From: Xanthomonas indica
GTDB taxonomy: Bacteria > Pseudomonadota > Gammaproteobacteria > Xanthomonadales > Xanthomonadaceae
Length of the DNA stretch: 64,000 bases
Direction: 5' to 3'
Assembly: GCF_040529045.1 (NCBI RefSeq)
Contig: NZ_CP131914.1
Coordinates: 2,278,501 to 2,342,500, forward strand
Made by a program: the position numbers and the translations under genes
Notes under the pieces: model-generated
Told to the model about the DNA's origin: nothing
The model's database searches: none
What the model saw: only the letters and a program-made list of their open reading frames with translations
Part shown: in pieces, positions 22,140 through 33,786 of the stretch
How positions within the stretch are numbered: the first letter of the stretch is position 1
Layout of the letters: the number at the start of each line of letters is the position of its first letter

Positions 22140-22400
22140 ATGTCCATCGACACCCAGAAAGTCATCGAAGAAAACAAGCGCGGCGCTGCCGACACCGGTT
22201 CGCCGGAAGTGCAGGTCGCCCTGCTGACCGCCCGCATCGAGCAGCTGACCGGCCACTTCAAGACCCACAAGAAGGACCACCACAGCCGCCGCGGCCTGCT
22301 GCAGATGGTCAACCGCCGCCGCAGCCTGCTCGACTACCTGAAGAAGAAGGATGGCGAGCGCTACAAGGCGCTGATCGAGAAGCTCGGCCTGCGTCGCTGA
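22140..22400 (+). CDS. rpsO: 30S ribosomal protein S15
   Basis: S15 (86 residues) is a primary 16S rRNA-binding protein of the central domain. The signatures [32 protein letters not shown] and the C-terminal [13 protein letters not shown] are complete. The promoter before it and the terminator after it make it largely a unit of its own. The long leader (about 100 nt) could hold an autoregulatory site, as known for S15 in E. coli, but no specific fold was confirmed. Confidence 0.97.
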   Translation: MSIDTQKVIEENKRGAADTGSPEVQVALLTARIEQLTGHFKTHKKDHHSRRGLLQMVNRRRSLLDYLKKKDGERYKALIEKLGLRR

Positions 22401-22414
22401 GGCAACGAACCCCA

Positions 22415-22447
22415 CCGCGGCGCAGCGATGCGCCGCGGTTTTGTTTT
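22415..22447 (+). terminator. Rho-independent terminator after rpsO
   Basis: A 10-bp stem (CCGCGGCGCA with TGCGCCGCGG) with a GCGA loop is followed by TTTTGTTTT-type sequence. It should end most rpsO transcripts, and in E. coli the same place lets some read through into pnp. Confidence 0.88.
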
Positions 22448-22479
22448 GGGTAGTACCGTGACCCGGGGAGCGCTCCGCG

Positions 22480-22564
22480 TCACCGGCCGGATCCTCCCGG
22501 CCACCCGCCAGCGGCATGGGCCGTCAGCGGTCCATTTGCAGACAGCATCATCCAAGGAAACCCC
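22480..22564 (+). promoter_or_regulatory. Structured pnp leader
   Basis: The gap between the rpsO terminator and pnp holds several short inverted repeats, such as GGCCGG...CCGGCC at 22483-22500, and ends in AAGGA seven bases before the GTG start. In E. coli the pnp leader is cut by RNase III and autoregulated. Whether that holds here cannot be told from sequence alone. Confidence 0.35.
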
Positions 22565-24673
<2,109 letters not shown>

Positions 24674-24697
24674 GCCGCTGGCGTCCACTGCCGTTCC

Positions 24698-24726
24698 AAA
24701 AAAAGCGGGCTTCGGCCCGCTTTTTT
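24698..24726 (+). terminator. Rho-independent terminator after pnp
   Basis: AGCGGGC and GCCCGCT form a stem on a TTCG loop, preceded by seven A and followed by six T. It ends the rimP-pnp cluster. The A-run would let it work for transcripts from the other side too. Confidence 0.9.
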
Positions 24727-24813
24727 CTTGCCTTGCATTTGCGCAGGTGCCGCGTCTGGCGCGTGGCGTTCTTGTCGACGCCGGTGTGGGTTCTGGGGTG
24801 AGGCGGGGGCACT

Positions 24814-24899
24814 GCAGGAGCGGCTCTTGTTCCCTTTTTGGGATCAGCCGCGACGGGGCATTACCGTTGGCGCCCGGTCGCGGCTGAAGCCGCTCCTAC
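24814..24899. repeat. REPIN-like palindromic repeat, copy 1
   Basis: Two inverted REP-like arms (a degenerate left arm GCAGGAGCGGC and an intact right arm ending GCCGCTCCTAC) enclose about 40 bases. The left half contains an extra small hairpin, TCCCTTTTTGGGA. The copy at 59693 has the same asymmetric design. Confidence 0.75.
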
Positions 24900-24952
24900 A
24901 CACGATGTTCGTGGCGGGCGTGTCTGGGACATAACGCTCGATCGCGCGCGAC

Positions 24953-26296
24953 TCAGCTGATGCCGTCGCCGATCGCCGGATAACGCGCCAGGTGCGCCGA
25001 CAGCGGCCCGGGATGGGCGAGCTGGTAGCCCTGGCCGTAGCGCGCGCCCAGCGCCTGCAGCGTCGCCAGTTCGCTCTCGGTCTCGATGCCTTCGACCACC
25101 ACGTCCGCATTGGTTTCCGCGGCGAAGGACAGGATCGCCATCGCCAGCCGCTGGCGGCGCGGTTCAGCGTCGATGCCGCGGGTCAGGGTCAGGTCCAGCT
25201 TGATGATGTCCGGCGCCAGGTGCAGCAGGTGGCGCAGGCTGGCGAAGCCGGTGCCGGCATCGTCCAGGGCGATGCGCAGGCCCTGCCGCTGCAGCAGGCC
25301 GATGTGGTCGGACAGGCGCGGATAGTCCGGCGCCTGCAGTTGCTCGGTGATCTCCAGCACGATCCGCGACAGGTCGTGGCCGTGCAGCAGCGCCTGCAGT
25401 TGCGGATGCAGCAGGGTCTGCGCGGACACGTTGATCGCCAGATAGACCGGTGCCGGCAACTGCGCCAGCAGGTCCAGCGCCTTGCGCGCGGCGGCCAGTT
25501 CCAGCTCCAGCGCCAGCCCGACCCGGCTCGCATCGTCGAACCAGCGCAGCGGCGGCAGCGCCGGATTGGCTGGGAAGCGCGACAGCGCTTCCACGCCGAC
25601 GATGCGCTGCGATGCCAGTGCCAGCACCGGCTGGGTCACGATCTGCAGGCGCCCATCGGCGATGGTTTCGCGGATGCGGGTGGCGATCGCCGCCTTCTCG
25701 CGGAACGCGTGTTTCTCCACGTCCTGGCGGCGCGCGATGTCGGTCTGCAGCGCCGCGCGGTCCATCGCCAGCGCCAGCGTCGCCCCGACAAGCGTCGCCA
25801 GCAGTTCCAGCGTGCGCACGTCCTGCGCGCTGTAGGCATCGGGTTGCGGCGCCAGCACCTTGAGCACGCCGATGCTGCGGTCGCCGTAGCGCAGCGGCAC
25901 CACCAGCATCGAGCGCAGGCCGATGCGCCGGCAGGCCTCGCGGTCGACCCGTGGGTCGATTTCCGAATCGTCGCAGCGCAACACCTGGCCGCTGCGCATG
26001 CACAGGCCGGACAGGCTGCCATTGCTGGGCAGGCGCAGGCCGAGGTGGCGTTCGGCGACGCCGCTGGCCGACCAGTACAGCATGTCCTTGCCGTCGCACA
26101 TCTCCACCACCGCGCCGTTGGAGCGGGTCAGCTCCTGCGCGCGGCGGGTGACCACGTCGACCACCTGCAGCGGATCGCCGCCGGCCGCGGCGATCTCGCC
26201 CTGTGCCAGGATGATGCGCGACAGCAGCGCCGCGTCGTCTTGCGTCGCGGCGGCAGCGTGCTGGATGAGGTCCGAAATGCCGGATGCCTTGGCCAT
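24953..26296 (-). CDS. GAF-EAL cyclic-di-GMP phosphodiesterase
   Basis: This cytosolic protein (447 residues from ATG 26296) has an N-terminal helical segment, a GAF sensor domain (about 20-190) and a C-terminal EAL domain (about 215-440). No GGDEF domain is present. Residues needed for c-di-GMP hydrolysis are visible: the EAL glutamate in GVEALSRF, N in INVSAQ, E in LEITE, the DDAGTG pair, K in IKLDL and E in VEGIE. It is therefore probably an active phosphodiesterase controlled by a small ligand at the GAF domain. A TTG at 26332 in the same frame is an alternative start; neither has a clear Shine-Dalgarno. Confidence 0.88.
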   Translation of the reverse strand: MAKASGISDLIQHAAAATQDDAALLSRIILAQGEIAAAGGDPLQVVDVVTRRAQELTRSNGAVVEMCDGKDMLYWSASGVAERHLGLRLPSNGSLSGLCMRSGQVLRCDDSEIDPRVDREACRRIGLRSMLVVPLRYGDRSIGVLKVLAPQPDAYSAQDVRTLELLATLVGATLALAMDRAALQTDIARRQDVEKHAFREKAAIATRIRETIADGRLQIVTQPVLALASQRIVGVEALSRFPANPALPPLRWFDDASRVGLALELELAAARKALDLLAQLPAPVYLAINVSAQTLLHPQLQALLHGHDLSRIVLEITEQLQAPDYPRLSDHIGLLQRQGLRIALDDAGTGFASLRHLLHLAPDIIKLDLTLTRGIDAEPRRQRLAMAILSFAAETNADVVVEGIETESELATLQALGARYGQGYQLAHPGPLSAHLARYPAIGDGIS

Positions 26297-26397
26297 GTCC
26301 GCATCATGTGGCACTAAGTCGGAGGACGGCAACGGGCGGCGTGCGCCAGGCCCGGGCAGCGTGCGGAACTGATCGCTCCATCACGCTGCGCGACCGC

Positions 26398-26724
26398 TTA
26401 CGCTCTGTCGCTGGCGTCGCCCTTGCGCGGTTTGCCGTACAGGCTGCGCAACTCGTCCTTGGCCTGCTCGAGGATCTGTCGGCGTTGCGCCGGCAACTGA
26501 TCGCCGGCGCGATTGATGTAGAAGGTCAGCATCGACATGGCCGAACGATACGGACCGGTGCGGCGGCGTGCGTGCAGGTCGGCCGATTGCTTGAGTGCGC
26601 GCGCGATCGCGGTCGGGTCGTTGCCTTCGAACACGTTCGGCGCGACGCCAAGCGACTGTGGCGCGTCGCTGGCGCGGCGCTGGCTCAGGTCGTTGTTGGA
26701 GAGGTACGGGCTGCTCTGTGCCAT
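26398..26724 (-). CDS. DUF3175 family protein
   Basis: This is a small basic protein of 108 residues. It matches the DUF3175 pattern of a segment DPTAIARALKQSAD followed by RRTGPYRSAMSMLTFYINRAGDQLPAQRR and a final helix QAKDELRSLYGK. The function of the family is unknown to me. ATG 26724 is preceded by AAGGAG at a good distance. A longer open frame upstream lacks such a site. It is transcribed apart from its neighbours, with a 533-bp gap before it. Confidence 0.8.
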   Translation of the reverse strand: MAQSSPYLSNNDLSQRRASDAPQSLGVAPNVFEGNDPTAIARALKQSADLHARRRTGPYRSAMSMLTFYINRAGDQLPAQRRQILEQAKDELRSLYGKPRKGDASDRA

Positions 26725-27257
26725 TGGTGATGCTCCTTGGCGATGGCGGTGGAGAGGTGAAACGCATGCGCAGTCCGGCAATGCAGGACCCGATGGCGGA
26801 TGCCGCCGCCATCGCTACCGCACGCCAACAGGCGACGGCAGTTCGACATCGAAGGGAGACGGAGGCGGGGGCGACGCGAACGCGCGCCGCCGCGATCGCG
26901 CGTGGGACGTGGAGCGTCCCGTGCGCGGTTGATGGGCGATACCGGTGTTCGCTGGTGTTGCCGTGCCGCATTCCGTTCCCAGAAATAAAGCTTGTGCGTT
27001 TGCGCAAACGCTAGGCCGGGATACGTGATGTCGTCGACAACATAACCGCGTGATGCGGAGCGAGTGGTAGACATTATGTCGTTCGATGAACGCTTAATGG
27101 AAAACTCCCTAAAAACAGCGCTCCCGTGTGAATGTGCTTGATCGCCTGGATAACGTCACCATTTTCATTGGCGAGGCGATGACGCGAGACAGTCGCGTGG
27201 ACAATGCGCAAAACGTGGCATCGCTGCGCGCCGCACCTCGGCGGTACAGGAGATCGC
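26725..27257. other. Non-coding gap between the DUF3175 gene and lhr
   Basis: These 533 bases hold no gene that I can support. The local composition is richer in A/T around 26980-27180 than the surroundings, as expected for two divergent promoters. A perfect 16-bp palindrome, GCGTTTGCGCAAACGC, lies at 26996-27011 and could be an operator. Confidence 0.5.
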
Positions 27258-30200
27258 ATGTCGTTGGCGCACACGCGCTTTCATCCCGCCGTTGCACGCT
27301 GGTTCGAACAGCGTTTCGCTGCGCCCACGCCGGCGCAGGCGGCGGCGTGGCCGGCGATCCAGGCCGGACGGCACACCTTGGTTGCCGCGCCGACCGGCTC
27401 CGGCAAGACCCTCACCGCGTTCCTCGCCGCGCTGGATGCGCTGGTGCGTGAAGGCCTGCGCGACGGCGGCCTGCAGGACCGCACCCAGGTACTGTACGTG
27501 TCGCCACTGAAAGCGCTTTCAAACGATATCCAGCTCAATCTCGAAGCGCCGCTGCAGGGCATCCGCGCCGAGCTGGCGGCGCTGGGCCTGCCGGATGTGC
27601 AGATCCGCACCGCGGTGCGCACCGGCGACACCCCACAGCGCGAGCGCGCGCAGGCGCGGCGGCGTCCGCCGCACGTGCTGGTGACCACGCCGGAGTCGCT
27701 GTACGTGCTGCTCGGCTCGGTGTCCGGGCGCGAGACGCTGCGCCATGTGCGCACGGTGATCGTCGACGAGATCCATGCGCTGGCGGCGAACAAGCGCGGC
27801 AGCCATCTGGCGCTGTCGCTGCAGCGGCTGCAGCATCTGTGCGAGGTGCCGCCGCTGCGCATCGGCCTGTCGGCGACGCAGAAGCCGATCGATGCGGTCG
27901 CGCGGTTCCTGGTCGGCAGCGCGGCGGTGCACGACGACCAGGCGGACTGCGCCATCGTCGACATCGGCTATGCGCGCGCCCGCGACCTGGCGCTGGAGGT
28001 GCCGCCGACACCGCTCAGCGTGACCATGTCCGCCGATCAGTGGCAGCAGGCGTACACGCGTCTGGCCGAACTGGTGCGCGCGCACCGCACCACCCTGGTG
28101 TTCGTCAACACCCGGCGCATGGCCGAACGCACCGCCCGCCACCTGGGCGAACTGCTCGGCGCGCAGGCGGTGGCGGCGCATCACGGCAGTCTGGCGCGCG
28201 AGACCCGGCTGCTCGCCGAGCGCCGGCTCAAGGCCGGCGAACTGCAGGTGCTGGTAGCCACCGCGTCGCTGGAACTGGGCCTGGACATCGGCGACGTCGA
28301 CCTGGTCTGCCAGCTCGGCTCGCCGCGGTCGATCGCCGCGTTCCTGCAGCGCGCCGGTCGCTCCGGGCATGCGGTGGGCGGCACGCCGAAGGCGCGGCTG
28401 TTCCCGCAGTCGCGCGACGACCTGGTCGAGTGCGCGGCGTTGCTGGATTGCGTACGCCGCGGCGAACTGGATGCGCTGCGCATGCTCGATGCGCCGTTGG
28501 ACGTGCTCGCCCAGCAGCTCGTCGCCGAGGTGGCCTGCCAGGAGTGGGAGGAAGACGCGCTGTATGCGCTGGTGCGTGGCGCCTGGCCGTATGCGGCGTT
28601 GCCGCGCGCGCAGTTTGACGCGGTGCTGCGCATGCTCAGCGAAGGCTTCAGCACGCGACTGGGGCCGCGCGCCGGCTACCTGCATCGCGATGCGGTGCAT
28701 CGCCGCGTACGCCAGCGCCGCGGCGCGCGGATGGCGGCGCTCACCTCTGGCGGCACCATCCCCGAGACCGGCGACTACAGCGTGGTGCTGGAGCCGCAGG
28801 CGCAGACCATCGGCACGGTCAACGAGGATTTCGCGGTGGAAAGCCTGGGCGGCGACGTGTTCCAGCTCGGCAACGCCAGCTACCGCATCCTGCGCGTGGA
28901 AGCCGGGCGGGTGCGGGTGGAGGATGCGCGCGGTGCGCCACCCAATATCCCGTTCTGGATCGGCGAAGCGCCCGGGCGCAGCGACGCGCTGTCGCTGGGC
29001 GTGTCGCGGCTGCGGGCCGAGGTCGAGCAGGCGCTGGCGCAGGGTGGGGCGGCACAGGCGCTGCAGTGGCTGTGCGGCCCGCTGGCGCTGGATGCGGCTG
29101 CCGCGCAGCAGATCGTCGACTACCTCGGCCGCGCGCATGCGGCGCTGGGCGCCTTGCCGACCCAGCAGTGCATCGTGCTGGAGCGTTTCTTCGACGCCAC
29201 CGGCGGCACCCAGTTGGTGATCCACAGCGTCTACGGTAGCCGCATCAACCGTGCCTGGGGCCTGGCCCTGCGCAAGCGCTTCTGCCGCACCTTCAATTTC
29301 GAGTTGCAGGCGGCGGCGACCGAGGATGCGATCGTGCTGTCGCTGTCGACCCGGCACAGCTTCGCCCTGGACGAGGTGGCGCGCTACCTGCGCGCCGCCT
29401 CGGCGCTGGACGTGCTGGTGCAGGCCCTGCTGGACGCGCCGCTGTTCGGCGTACGCTGGCGCTGGAATGCCACCAACGCGCTGGCGCTGCCGCGCTTCAC
29501 CGGCGGGCGCAAGGTCGCGCCGCAATTGCAGCGGATGAAGTCCGAGGATCTGCTGGCCACGGTCTTCCCCGATCAGGTGGCCTGCGCGGAGAACCTGGTC
29601 GGCGAGCGCGAGATTCCCGAGCATCCGCTGGTGGCGCAGACCCTGCGCGACTGCCTGGACGAGGCGATGGACAGCGCCGGCTGGCTGCAGCTGCTGCACC
29701 GCCTCGAGGCCGGCGACGTGCGCGTACTGGCGCGCGAACTGACCGCGCCGTCGCCGCTGGCGGCCGAGGCCCTGGATGCGCGGCCCTATGCCTTCCTCGA
29801 CGACGCCCCGCTGGAGGAGCGGCGGACCCAGGCCGTGCACAGTCGCCGCTACCAGGACCCGGACAATGCCGACGATCTCGGCCAGTTGGATCCGCAGGCG
29901 ATCGCCGCGGTGCGCGAGGAGGCCTGGCCGCAGCCGCGCAGCCGCGACGAGATGCACGAGGCGCTGCTCACGCTCGGCGTGGTGAGCATGGACGAGGCCG
30001 CCGCGCAGCCGCAGTGGCAGCAGTGGTTGGGTGAACTGGCGGAAGACGCGCGTGCCACCTGCCTGCATGGCGTGGATGGCGGTGCGGCGGCGTTGTGGGT
30101 GGCCGCCGAGGCGCTGGCGGCGGTGGCGCCGCTGTATCCGCAGGCCGGCGCGCGACCGGTCATCGCCGTGCCCGAGGGCTACGCGGTCGCCGAGTGGGAG

Positions 30201-31601
30201 CGCGACAGCGCATTGCGCGAGTTGCTGCGCTGGCGCCTGGCCGGGCTGGGGCCGGTCACCGCCGAGGCGCTGGCGGCGCCGCTGCACCTGCCGCTGCGCG
30301 AGGTGCAGGCCGGGTTGCTGGCGCTGCAGCAGGACGGCTATGTGCTGGGCGGGCGCTTCAGCGCCGACGCCGCTGCCGAGGAGTGGTGCGAGCGGCACCT
30401 GCTGGCGCGCATCCATCGCTACACCCTCGGCCGCCTGCGTCGCGAGATCGAGCCGGTGGCGCCGCGCGACTACGCGCGCTTCCTGTTCCGCTGGCAGCAC
30501 CTGGATGCGCAGGGCCAGGTGGAGGGCGCCGAGGCGCTGGCCACGGTGCTGGCGCAACTGGAGGGCGTGGAGGCCGCGGCGCCGCTGTGGGAGGCGGAAC
30601 TGCTGCCGGCACGGGTGCGCGACTACCGCCCGGCATGGCTGGATGAGGCCTGCAGCGCCGGCCGTACGCTGTGGACGCGGTTGCGCCCCGGCGCCGGCGG
30701 CGCTGCGCCGACGCTGCGCAGCACGCCGATCCTGCTGCTGCCGCGGCGCAGCGCCGGACAGTGGTCGCGGCTGTCGCCAGCGCCGGAGGCCGGCGCGCTG
30801 GGGTCGCGCGCGCGCAAGGTCGCCGACCATCTCGAGGCGCACGGCGCCTCGTTCTTCGACGAGATCGCCGAGGCCACGCGCCTGCTGTCCACCGAGTTGG
30901 AGGCGGCACTGGCCGAACTGGTCGCCGCCGGCCGGGTCCATTGCGACAGCTATGCCGGCCTGCGCGCCTTGCTGGTGCCGACATCGAAGCGGCCCTCGGC
31001 GCTGTCGCGGCGCCGGCCGCGCATGGCGCTGTACGGCGGCATCCAGGATGCCGGGCGCTGGGCGGTACTGCGCACCGGTGTCGAGGCCGACGACCCGGCC
31101 GCGCGCAGCGAGGCGGTCGAGCACGTCGCGCGCACCTTGCTGCGCCGCTACGGCGTGGTCTGCTGGCGCCTGCTCGAGCGCGAGGCGGTCTGGCTGCCGC
31201 CGTGGCGCGAGCTGCTGCGGGTCTACCAGCGCCTGGAGGCGCGCGGCGAGATCCGCGGTGGGCGCTTCATCGATGGCCTGTCCGGCGAACAGTTCGCCCT
31301 GCCGGAGGCGATCGGCCTGCTGCGGCACGTGCGCCGCCAGCCCGGCGACGGCAGCTGGGTGTGCGTGGCCGCCGCCGATCCGGCCAACCTGCTCGGCAGC
31401 GTGTTGCCCGGCGCGCGCGTGCCGCGGGTGGCGGGCGCGCGCGTGCTGTACCGGGACGGCGTGCCGATGGCGAGCTGGGTCGGCGAGCGCTTCGAAGCGC
31501 TGCAGGACATGGATGCCGAAGCGCATGCGCGCGCGCAACGGCTGTTGCGCGGTGGCAGTGCGGCGGAACGGCGAACGGTCGTGGCACTGCCGATGGTGTG
31601 A
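27258..31601 (+). CDS. lhr: Large ATP-dependent helicase Lhr
   Basis: Lhr is a superfamily-2 DNA helicase linked to genome repair. The 1447-residue protein has motif I APTGSGKT at 44-51, motif II DEIH at 170-173, a SATQ motif III and QRAGRSGHA as motif VI. They are followed by the Lhr core's winged-helix and beta-barrel and by the long C-terminal extension of full-length Lhr. The E. coli protein is about 1538 residues, so this is complete. ATG 27258 follows AGGAGA at the right distance. It appears to be a single-gene unit. Confidence 0.93.
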   Translation: MSLAHTRFHPAVARWFEQRFAAPTPAQAAAWPAIQAGRHTLVAAPTGSGKTLTAFLAALDALVREGLRDGGLQDRTQVLYVSPLKALSNDIQLNLEAPLQGIRAELAALGLPDVQIRTAVRTGDTPQRERAQARRRPPHVLVTTPESLYVLLGSVSGRETLRHVRTVIVDEIHALAANKRGSHLALSLQRLQHLCEVPPLRIGLSATQKPIDAVARFLVGSAAVHDDQADCAIVDIGYARARDLALEVPPTPLSVTMSADQWQQAYTRLAELVRAHRTTLVFVNTRRMAERTARHLGELLGAQAVAAHHGSLARETRLLAERRLKAGELQVLVATASLELGLDIGDVDLVCQLGSPRSIAAFLQRAGRSGHAVGGTPKARLFPQSRDDLVECAALLDCVRRGELDALRMLDAPLDVLAQQLVAEVACQEWEEDALYALVRGAWPYAALPRAQFDAVLRMLSEGFSTRLGPRAGYLHRDAVHRRVRQRRGARMAALTSGGTIPETGDYSVVLEPQAQTIGTVNEDFAVESLGGDVFQLGNASYRILRVEAGRVRVEDARGAPPNIPFWIGEAPGRSDALSLGVSRLRAEVEQALAQGGAAQALQWLCGPLALDAAAAQQIVDYLGRAHAALGALPTQQCIVLERFFDATGGTQLVIHSVYGSRINRAWGLALRKRFCRTFNFELQAAATEDAIVLSLSTRHSFALDEVARYLRAASALDVLVQALLDAPLFGVRWRWNATNALALPRFTGGRKVAPQLQRMKSEDLLATVFPDQVACAENLVGEREIPEHPLVAQTLRDCLDEAMDSAGWLQLLHRLEAGDVRVLARELTAPSPLAAEALDARPYAFLDDAPLEERRTQAVHSRRYQDPDNADDLGQLDPQAIAAVREEAWPQPRSRDEMHEALLTLGVVSMDEAAAQPQWQQWLGELAEDARATCLHGVDGGAAALWVAAEALAAVAPLYPQAGARPVIAVPEGYAVAEWERDSALRELLRWRLAGLGPVTAEALAAPLHLPLREVQAGLLALQQDGYVLGGRFSADAAAEEWCERHLLARIHRYTLGRLRREIEPVAPRDYARFLFRWQHLDAQGQVEGAEALATVLAQLEGVEAAAPLWEAELLPARVRDYRPAWLDEACSAGRTLWTRLRPGAGGAAPTLRSTPILLLPRRSAGQWSRLSPAPEAGALGSRARKVADHLEAHGASFFDEIAEATRLLSTELEAALAELVAAGRVHCDSYAGLRALLVPTSKRPSALSRRRPRMALYGGIQDAGRWAVLRTGVEADDPAARSEAVEHVARTLLRRYGVVCWRLLEREAVWLPPWRELLRVYQRLEARGEIRGGRFIDGLSGEQFALPEAIGLLRHVRRQPGDGSWVCVAAADPANLLGSVLPGARVPRVAGARVLYRDGVPMASWVGERFEALQDMDAEAHARAQRLLRGGSAAERRTVVALPMV

Positions 31602-32039
31602 AGGCGCTGCGCCTTGCCCGCGCCCGCTCAGTGCGTTTGCGGTATATCGGCGCTGCTTTCACATTCTGTCTACAAATTAAAGGGGTTGGTATCCCACTTC
31701 GTCCTCGGCGCAAAACCGGGGGCATCTGCCCTTGCAGAACAACTGCGGCATCCGCGCCGCAGGCGCCCGGAGCGCTTCTTCACACCCGCCAAGTACTGCG
31801 GCGCAATGCCTGTTGCGCATTCATGCAGCGCTGCGGCAGCGGCCGCGATATGCAGGATTCTGCAGTTTTCACGCGATTTAAAGGCGCCCTCAATTGCGCC
31901 GATAGCCCTCACGCATGACGTTGTAGCGCAGCGTTCCCCCTCGCGACCTGGCGAGCGGGACTGCTCCGCGAGGCGCCGCGAAACGCAGCCGGATGCATCG
32001 CCCGGCGCAAGCGGACACACACAAATCGGGGTACACACC
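31602..32039. other. Non-coding gap between lhr and the chemoreceptor genes
   Basis: These 438 bases carry the FliA-type promoter given separately. No gene, tRNA or clear terminator for lhr was seen. The A/T-rich stretch CAAATTAAAGGGG at about 31672 may belong to another promoter. Confidence 0.5.
31879..31905 (+). promoter_or_regulatory. Flagellar sigma28 (FliA) promoter
   Basis: TAAA at 31879-31882 and GCCGATAG at 31898-31905 are separated by exactly 15 bases, matching the FliA consensus TAAA-N15-GCCGATAA in all but the last base. It points at the two chemoreceptor genes and cheW, starting about 135 bases downstream. Motility-coupled expression is therefore expected. Confidence 0.82.
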
Positions 32040-33704
32040 ATGTTGGGCAATATGAAAATCGGGGTCAGGCTGACGGCGGCGTTTCTGATCGTGGCGGCGA
32101 TCGGCGCCTGCATCGGCTGGGTCGGCATCCGCAACTCGGGCCGCATCAACGACTACGCCACGGTGCTGTACGAACGCGAGTTGCTCGGCCTGTCGCACCT
32201 GAAAGAGGCCAACATCAACCTGATCAACGCCGGCCGTTCGCGCGCCAACCTGCAGTTGGCCAGCACGGCGGAAGACCGTGCCAAGCACGTCGCCAGCCTC
32301 GACAAGTACACCACCAAGGTGGTCGAGCACATGGACAAGGCCAGGGCCTCGTTCGACGACCCGGACACGCTGGCCAAGCTGGCCCGCTTCGACCAGGTGT
32401 GGAAGACCTACCTGGAGCGGCGCGGCCAGTTCGTCGACTCGGTGATGCGCGAGCCGCTGCCGGAAGGCAATCCGCAGCTGGCCGCACTGTCCAAGAGCGT
32501 ACGCAGCAGCTCCGACGAACTGGATGCGCTGATGTCCGAGCTGAGCGAGATCAAGGAAGCGAATGCGTCCAAGGCCAACGACGCCACCGACGAGATCTAC
32601 GCCAGCAGCACCCGCACCATGCTCGCCATCGTGATCGGCGGCGTGCTGCTCGGCGTGGGCCTGGGCGTGTTCATCAGCCGCAGCGTGACCCGGCCGATCG
32701 GCAAGGCGGTCAGCGTGGCCAACGCGCTGTCCGAGGGCGACCTGAGCATGTCCATCGACGTGCGCGGCCGCGACGAGACCGCGCAGTTGCTGTTGGCGAT
32801 GCAGCGCATGGTCGCGAAGCTGCAGCAGGTGGTCGGCGAGGTCAACGCCAGTGCGCAGAGCCTGGCCGGCGCCTCGGAAGAAGTCAGCGCCACCGCGCAG
32901 TCGTTGAGCCAGGCCTCGACTGAGCAGGCCGCCGGCGTGGAGGAGACCAGCGCGTCGCTGGAGCAGATGACCGCGTCCATCGCGCAGAACACCGACAACG
33001 CCAAGATCACCGACGGCATGGCCGCGCAGGCGGCCCGCGAGACCCTGGAAGGCGGCGAGGCGGTGGTGGCCACGGTGGCGGCGATGAAGCAGATCGCGCA
33101 CAAGATCGGCATCATCGACGACATCGCCTACCAGACCAACCTGCTGGCCTTGAACGCGGCGATCGAGGCCGCGCGTGCCGGCGAGCATGGCAAGGGCTTC
33201 GCGGTGGTGGCCGCGGAAGTGCGCAAGCTGGCCGAGCGCAGCCAGGTGGCCGCGCAGGAGATCGGCGAGGTCGCCGGTTCCAGCGTGGAACTGGCCGAAC
33301 GCGCCGGACAACTGCTGGAAACCATCGTGCCCAGCATCAAGAAGACCTCGGACCTGGTGCAGGAGATCACCGCCGCCTCGCAGGAGCAGTCCTCTGGCGT
33401 CAACCAGATCAATGCGGCGGTGGTGCAGCTGAGCCAGATCACCCAGCAGAACGCCACCGCCTCCGAAGAGCTGGCGGCCACCGCCGAATCGATGAGCACG
33501 CAGGCCGTGCAGTTGCAGGAGAGCATGGCCTTCTTCCAGCTGTCCGCTGCCACGCGCCGCGCCACGCACGTGCTGGATGAAAGCGAGGCGGCGCCGCTGC
33601 GTGCGGCCGGCGCGCGCTGGTCGGCGCGTGCGCCATCCGCGGCCGCGCGCCGCCCCGGCGCAGGCAATCGCGACCGCAGCGAAGCGCTGCTGGGCCACGC
33701 CTGA
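32040..33704 (+). CDS. Methyl-accepting chemotaxis protein (first of a tandem pair)
   Basis: This is a membrane chemoreceptor of 554 residues. It has an N-terminal membrane helix (about 9-31), a periplasmic four-helix-bundle-type ligand domain (about 32-188), a second helix (about 190-212), a HAMP region and a long cytoplasmic coiled coil. The signalling tip with [20 protein letters not shown] lies near residue 361. No C-terminal pentapeptide for methyltransferase docking is seen. ATG 32040 was chosen; ATG 32052 in the same frame is possible. The ligand is unknown. It stands behind a FliA-type promoter. Confidence 0.92.
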   Translation: MLGNMKIGVRLTAAFLIVAAIGACIGWVGIRNSGRINDYATVLYERELLGLSHLKEANINLINAGRSRANLQLASTAEDRAKHVASLDKYTTKVVEHMDKARASFDDPDTLAKLARFDQVWKTYLERRGQFVDSVMREPLPEGNPQLAALSKSVRSSSDELDALMSELSEIKEANASKANDATDEIYASSTRTMLAIVIGGVLLGVGLGVFISRSVTRPIGKAVSVANALSEGDLSMSIDVRGRDETAQLLLAMQRMVAKLQQVVGEVNASAQSLAGASEEVSATAQSLSQASTEQAAGVEETSASLEQMTASIAQNTDNAKITDGMAAQAARETLEGGEAVVATVAAMKQIAHKIGIIDDIAYQTNLLALNAAIEAARAGEHGKGFAVVAAEVRKLAERSQVAAQEIGEVAGSSVELAERAGQLLETIVPSIKKTSDLVQEITAASQEQSSGVNQINAAVVQLSQITQQNATASEELAATAESMSTQAVQLQESMAFFQLSAATRRATHVLDESEAAPLRAAGARWSARAPSAAARRPGAGNRDRSEALLGHA

Positions 33705-33712
33705 TCCATTCC

Positions 33713-33737
33713 CTGGCGGCGCCGGTGGCGCCGCCAG
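33713..33737 (+). promoter_or_regulatory. Intercistronic hairpin between the two chemoreceptor genes
   Basis: CTGGCGGCGCC and its exact complement form an 11-bp stem with a GGT loop, shortly after the first receptor's stop. Without a T-run it looks like an RNA-stability element or a weak terminator, which could give unequal amounts of the two receptors. Confidence 0.5.
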
Positions 33738-33786
33738 TTCCGTGTCGCTGTCGTTGTCACAACTGCCCCATTGTCGGGAGAGTGCC

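Noticed and set aside
26381-27074. Minus-strand frames of 130-208 codons upstream of the DUF3175 gene
   Set aside because: They overlap each other and the DUF3175 gene in other frames, with no binding site or family match.
27204-27257. Earlier in-frame ATG for lhr
   Set aside because: The later ATG at 27258 has AGGAGA at proper spacing and begins the conserved sequence; the extra 18 residues do not resemble Lhr.
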